A DNA stretch of 14,620 bases from DAOTKC01 sp035449045 (lineage in GTDB: Bacteria; Bacillota; Clostridia; Christensenellales; CAG-917): positions 1 to 14,620 of the forward strand of contig DAOTKC010000038.1 in NCBI GenBank assembly GCA_035449045.1, written 5' to 3'. Both the position numbers and the translations under genes were made by a program. Under the pieces are notes generated by a model that searched no databases, was not told the origin of the DNA, and was given only the letters and a program-made list of their open reading frames with translations. How positions within the stretch are numbered: position 1 is the first letter of the stretch; each line of letters begins with the position of its first letter. Shown here piece after piece: positions 12,399-14,620 of the stretch.

Positions 12399-14620
12399 TT
12401 ATTCGCTTCTAAGGGCGATGACGGGATCCTTATTAGCTGCCATCTGCGAAGGAACGACGCCGGCAAGAAGCGAGAGCGTGACGCTCAGGGTAATCATGAC
12501 TAGGGCGTGCCACCAGACCATGCTCATAAGGCTTTTGATGTTGAGGATGTTGTAGAGTATGGCGCTGACGGGATATTGGATGATGAAGGTGAATAAGACG
12601 CCGATAACGCCCGAGGCAAAGCCTATCATCATCGACTCGCTTATGAAGACGCGCGCGACGTCCTTCTTTCTTGCGCCGATTGAGCGCAACACGCCGATTT
12701 CCTTGGTGCGTTCCAGAACGGATGTATAGATGACGATTGCAATCATAATCGAGGAAACAATCAGCGATATTGCCGAGAACCCCACCAGAATGTAGGTGAC
12801 GGAATTCAATATCTTGGTGGTTGAGGACATAAGGAGCCCCAGCGTGTCGGTGTATTTGATGTCGGGTTCGTCCTCAAGCGCGTTGAAGCGGTCGATAAGC
12901 GCTATTATGTTGTCCTTGCCCTCGAAAGTGTTGGCGTAGATATAGATGGCGTCGGGCTCGTCAAGATCGGCAACGCCCATCTTATAGAGCCATTGAGCGT
13001 ATTCCTCGGCGCCCATGCCCTCGCCCGTCACTACGTTTGTGTAGTCTTCGGCCTCGATTAAGGCGGCTTGCGCCTGAACGATTTCGCTGTCGGGCGTGCT
13101 CTCGATTATCCAATCGGTCAGTTTTTTGCTGAATCCCGCCGCGCCGTTGATTGCGCCGCCCGCAGTGTCGGACTTGGGACGGACGACGCCCACAACTTTG
13201 AGTTTCAGCGACTTTTCTTCCAAGAGTCTTGCGATTTCAGGGCTGTCGTCGGCCGATGTGGTGTAGTCGTGCCAAACGCCGCCCTCGTCCATCTCATAAA
13301 AGTCGCAGGGGCGGAGCATCATGTATTCGAGGTTTAAAAGCTCTTCCACCAAATAAATGGTGTTGACGAAATCTTCCGTGCTTCCGAGCGCGTCTAAAAG
13401 TTCGTCGGGCGACTTAAGCCCCAGCGCGAAAAGCATGAAGTCGGTTATTTGGTTTCTCTTGTCGATGACCAGCACTATCTCGTCCTTTTCGGTCGGCCAG
13501 CGGCTGGCGCCCAAAAGCTCGTATTGGCTGTCGAGCAGCGTTTGGTTTTCAATCAACTCGTCCCAAACCGTCATTCCCTCGCTGAACGCCATGATGCTGT
13601 CCATCATATCCTTGGGCACGAATTCGGGCGGGATTCCCAATCTGTTGAGGGTATCCTCGAACTGCTTTTTTACCCTGTCCAAGAAGGGATTGATTTTTGC
13701 GTTTACGCCCGCATAATCGGTGAAAATATACATCTCGGTGCCGTAGCTGTATTTGACGAAGCCGTCGCGATCGTCGAAATTAGCGTCGAGATAGCTTTTG
13801 AAAGCTCTTGTGTCGTTGACCGAAAAAATGCTGCTCAGGTTCTCTATGAAGTTGGCGAGCATTTTGCCGACGTAGACCTCGCTGTCATTGGGATATTCCG
13901 GCCGCTGTTCGTCGGGGTCCATCAAAATGCCGAGCGCGCTACGAAGGTCCATGTTCGTCTTGGTGATGGTGAGGGGATAGCGCGACAGCGAATCCTCCTC
14001 GGTCTTTCTTATGTATGCGCCGAAGCCCGCCGAGAGCGAAAGCACCAACGTAATGCCGATTATGCCGACGCTTCCCGCAAGCGAGGTTAAAATGGTGCGC
14101 CCGCGCTTGGTGATGAGGTTGCTGAAAGAAAGCCTGAAAGCGCTCGAATATTTCATCGACGTGAGCTCGGCCTTCTTTCTTTTTTCGCGCTTGGCGCGGT
14201 AGGACTCCGCCCGCTTACGGCGCAGAAAGGCGCGGCGACGCCTCATCTTTTGAATTTCGGTCTCGCCTTCTATCGGGGCGGCCTCAGCCGCTTCATCAAC
14301 TATGGCTTGGGGCGAAACGAAGGGATTGGAGTCGTCGGTGACAAGGCCGTCGGTCAGCCTGATTATTCTCGTGGCATATTGGTTGGCAAGCTCGGGGTTG
14401 TGGGTGACCATGATGATGAGATTTTCGTGGGAGAGCTCCTTCAAAATCTCCATAATCTGGACGCTGGTCTCGGTGTCGAGTGCGCCTGTCGGCTCGTCCG
14501 CCAGAATGATGTCGGGGTTATTGACGATGGCGCGCGCTATCGCCACTCTCTGCATCTGACCGCCCGAAAGCTGGTTAGGCTTTTTTTGCGCCTGGTCGGC
14601 TATTCCCACCTTATCAAGCG
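12399..14620 (-). CDS. ABC transporter ATPase-FtsX-type permease fusion (MacB-like), 5' part outside window
   Basis: This is the C-terminal part of a fused ABC exporter. The frame stays open to the window end, so the true start and Walker A lie beyond it. Numbered from the GTG at 14609, the ATPase signature 'LSGGQ' is at 14-18, Walker B 'IILADEPTGALD' at 34-45 and the H-loop His at 70. A basic linker (121-147, 'KMRRRRAFLRRKR') follows. The permease begins near 152, with helix 1 at about 174-198, an extracytoplasmic domain of about 400 residues (201-600), and three helices near 604-628, 660-682 and 699-720 with the FtsX/MacB motif 'ERTKEIGVLRSIGARKKDV'. This four-helix plan fits MacB/FtsX-type mechanotransmitters rather than classical transporters, and the outer domain is longer than that of MacB. 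It converges on rpsU and shares its terminator. Substrate is unknown. Confidence 0.9.
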   Translation of the reverse strand, partial: LDKVGIADQAQKKPNQLSGGQMQRVAIARAIVNNPDIILADEPTGALDTETSVQIMEILKELSHENLIIMVTHNPELANQYATRIIRLTDGLVTDDSNPFVSPQAIVDEAAEAAPIEGETEIQKMRRRRAFLRRKRAESYRAKREKRKKAELTSMKYSSAFRLSFSNLITKRGRTILTSLAGSVGIIGITLVLSLSAGFGAYIRKTEEDSLSRYPLTITKTNMDLRSALGILMDPDEQRPEYPNDSEVYVGKMLANFIENLSSIFSVNDTRAFKSYLDANFDDRDGFVKYSYGTEMYIFTDYAGVNAKINPFLDRVKKQFEDTLNRLGIPPEFVPKDMMDSIMAFSEGMTVWDELIENQTLLDSQYELLGASRWPTEKDEIVLVIDKRNQITDFMLFALGLKSPDELLDALGSTEDFVNTIYLVEELLNLEYMMLRPCDFYEMDEGGVWHDYTTSADDSPEIARLLEEKSLKLKVVGVVRPKSDTAGGAINGAAGFSKKLTDWIIESTPDSEIVQAQAALIEAEDYTNVVTGEGMGAEEYAQWLYKMGVADLDEPDAIYIYANTFEGKDNIIALIDRFNALEDEPDIKYTDTLGLLMSSTTKILNSVTYILVGFSAISLIVSSIMIAIVIYTSVLERTKEIGVLRSIGARKKDVARVFISESMMIGFASGVIGVLFTFIIQYPVSAILYNILNIKSLMSMVWWHALVMITLSVTLSLLAGVVPSQMAANKDPVIALRSE

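Noticed and set aside
1..14620. CRISPR arrays, tRNA or rRNA genes, insertion sequences
   Set aside because: No regularly spaced direct repeats, no cloverleaf or rRNA signature and no transposase motifs were found on either strand.

Overview
The window looks like chromosomal DNA from a Bacillota (Firmicutes) bacterium of clostridial type. The gene order hrcA-grpE-dnaK-dnaJ-prmA-rsmE-mtaB-rpsU is the classic Firmicutes heat-shock operon followed by rpsU. A CIRCE operator lies behind a sigma-A-type promoter, and DnaK lacks the N-terminal insertion of Gram-negative homologues. The coding DNA is fairly G+C-rich and the intergenic DNA is clearly A+T-rich. The species cannot be named from this sequence.

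Layout. (1) 3-1739 (+): a membrane-anchored surface protein with an acidic cytoplasmic tail, one membrane helix, a beta-rich region and FN3-like repeats. (2) 1740-2023: a hairpin/repeat cluster, then the hrcA promoter and CIRCE. (3) 2024-7608 (+): hrcA, grpE, a first dnaK of only 509 aa that lacks nearly all of the alpha-helical lid, and a second full-length dnaK (638 aa). (4) 7609-7709: a spacer with a 12-bp stem-loop whose right arm doubles as a half-CIRCE, and a TATAAT box. (5) 7710-11866 (+): dnaJ, prmA, rsmE and mtaB. (6) 11867-12116 (+): rpsU with its own near-consensus promoter. (7) 12117-12398: two diverged copies of a foldable repeat on either side of a bidirectional terminator. (8) 12399-14620 (-): the C-terminal part of a fused ABC ATPase/FtsX-type permease that continues past the window end.

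How the genes work together. HrcA represses the operon through CIRCE. GrpE, DnaK and DnaJ form the Hsp70 cycle. PrmA, RsmE, MtaB and bS21 are ribosome and tRNA maintenance functions co-transcribed with the chaperones. The points that depart from the textbook operon are the tandem lidless DnaK with patches of nucleotide identity to its neighbour, a GrpE with a 119-residue acidic extension and a well-formed internal ribosome binding site that would yield a canonical-length GrpE, the CIRCE-derived structure before dnaJ, and the pair of structured repeats with compensatory base changes around the rpsU terminator.
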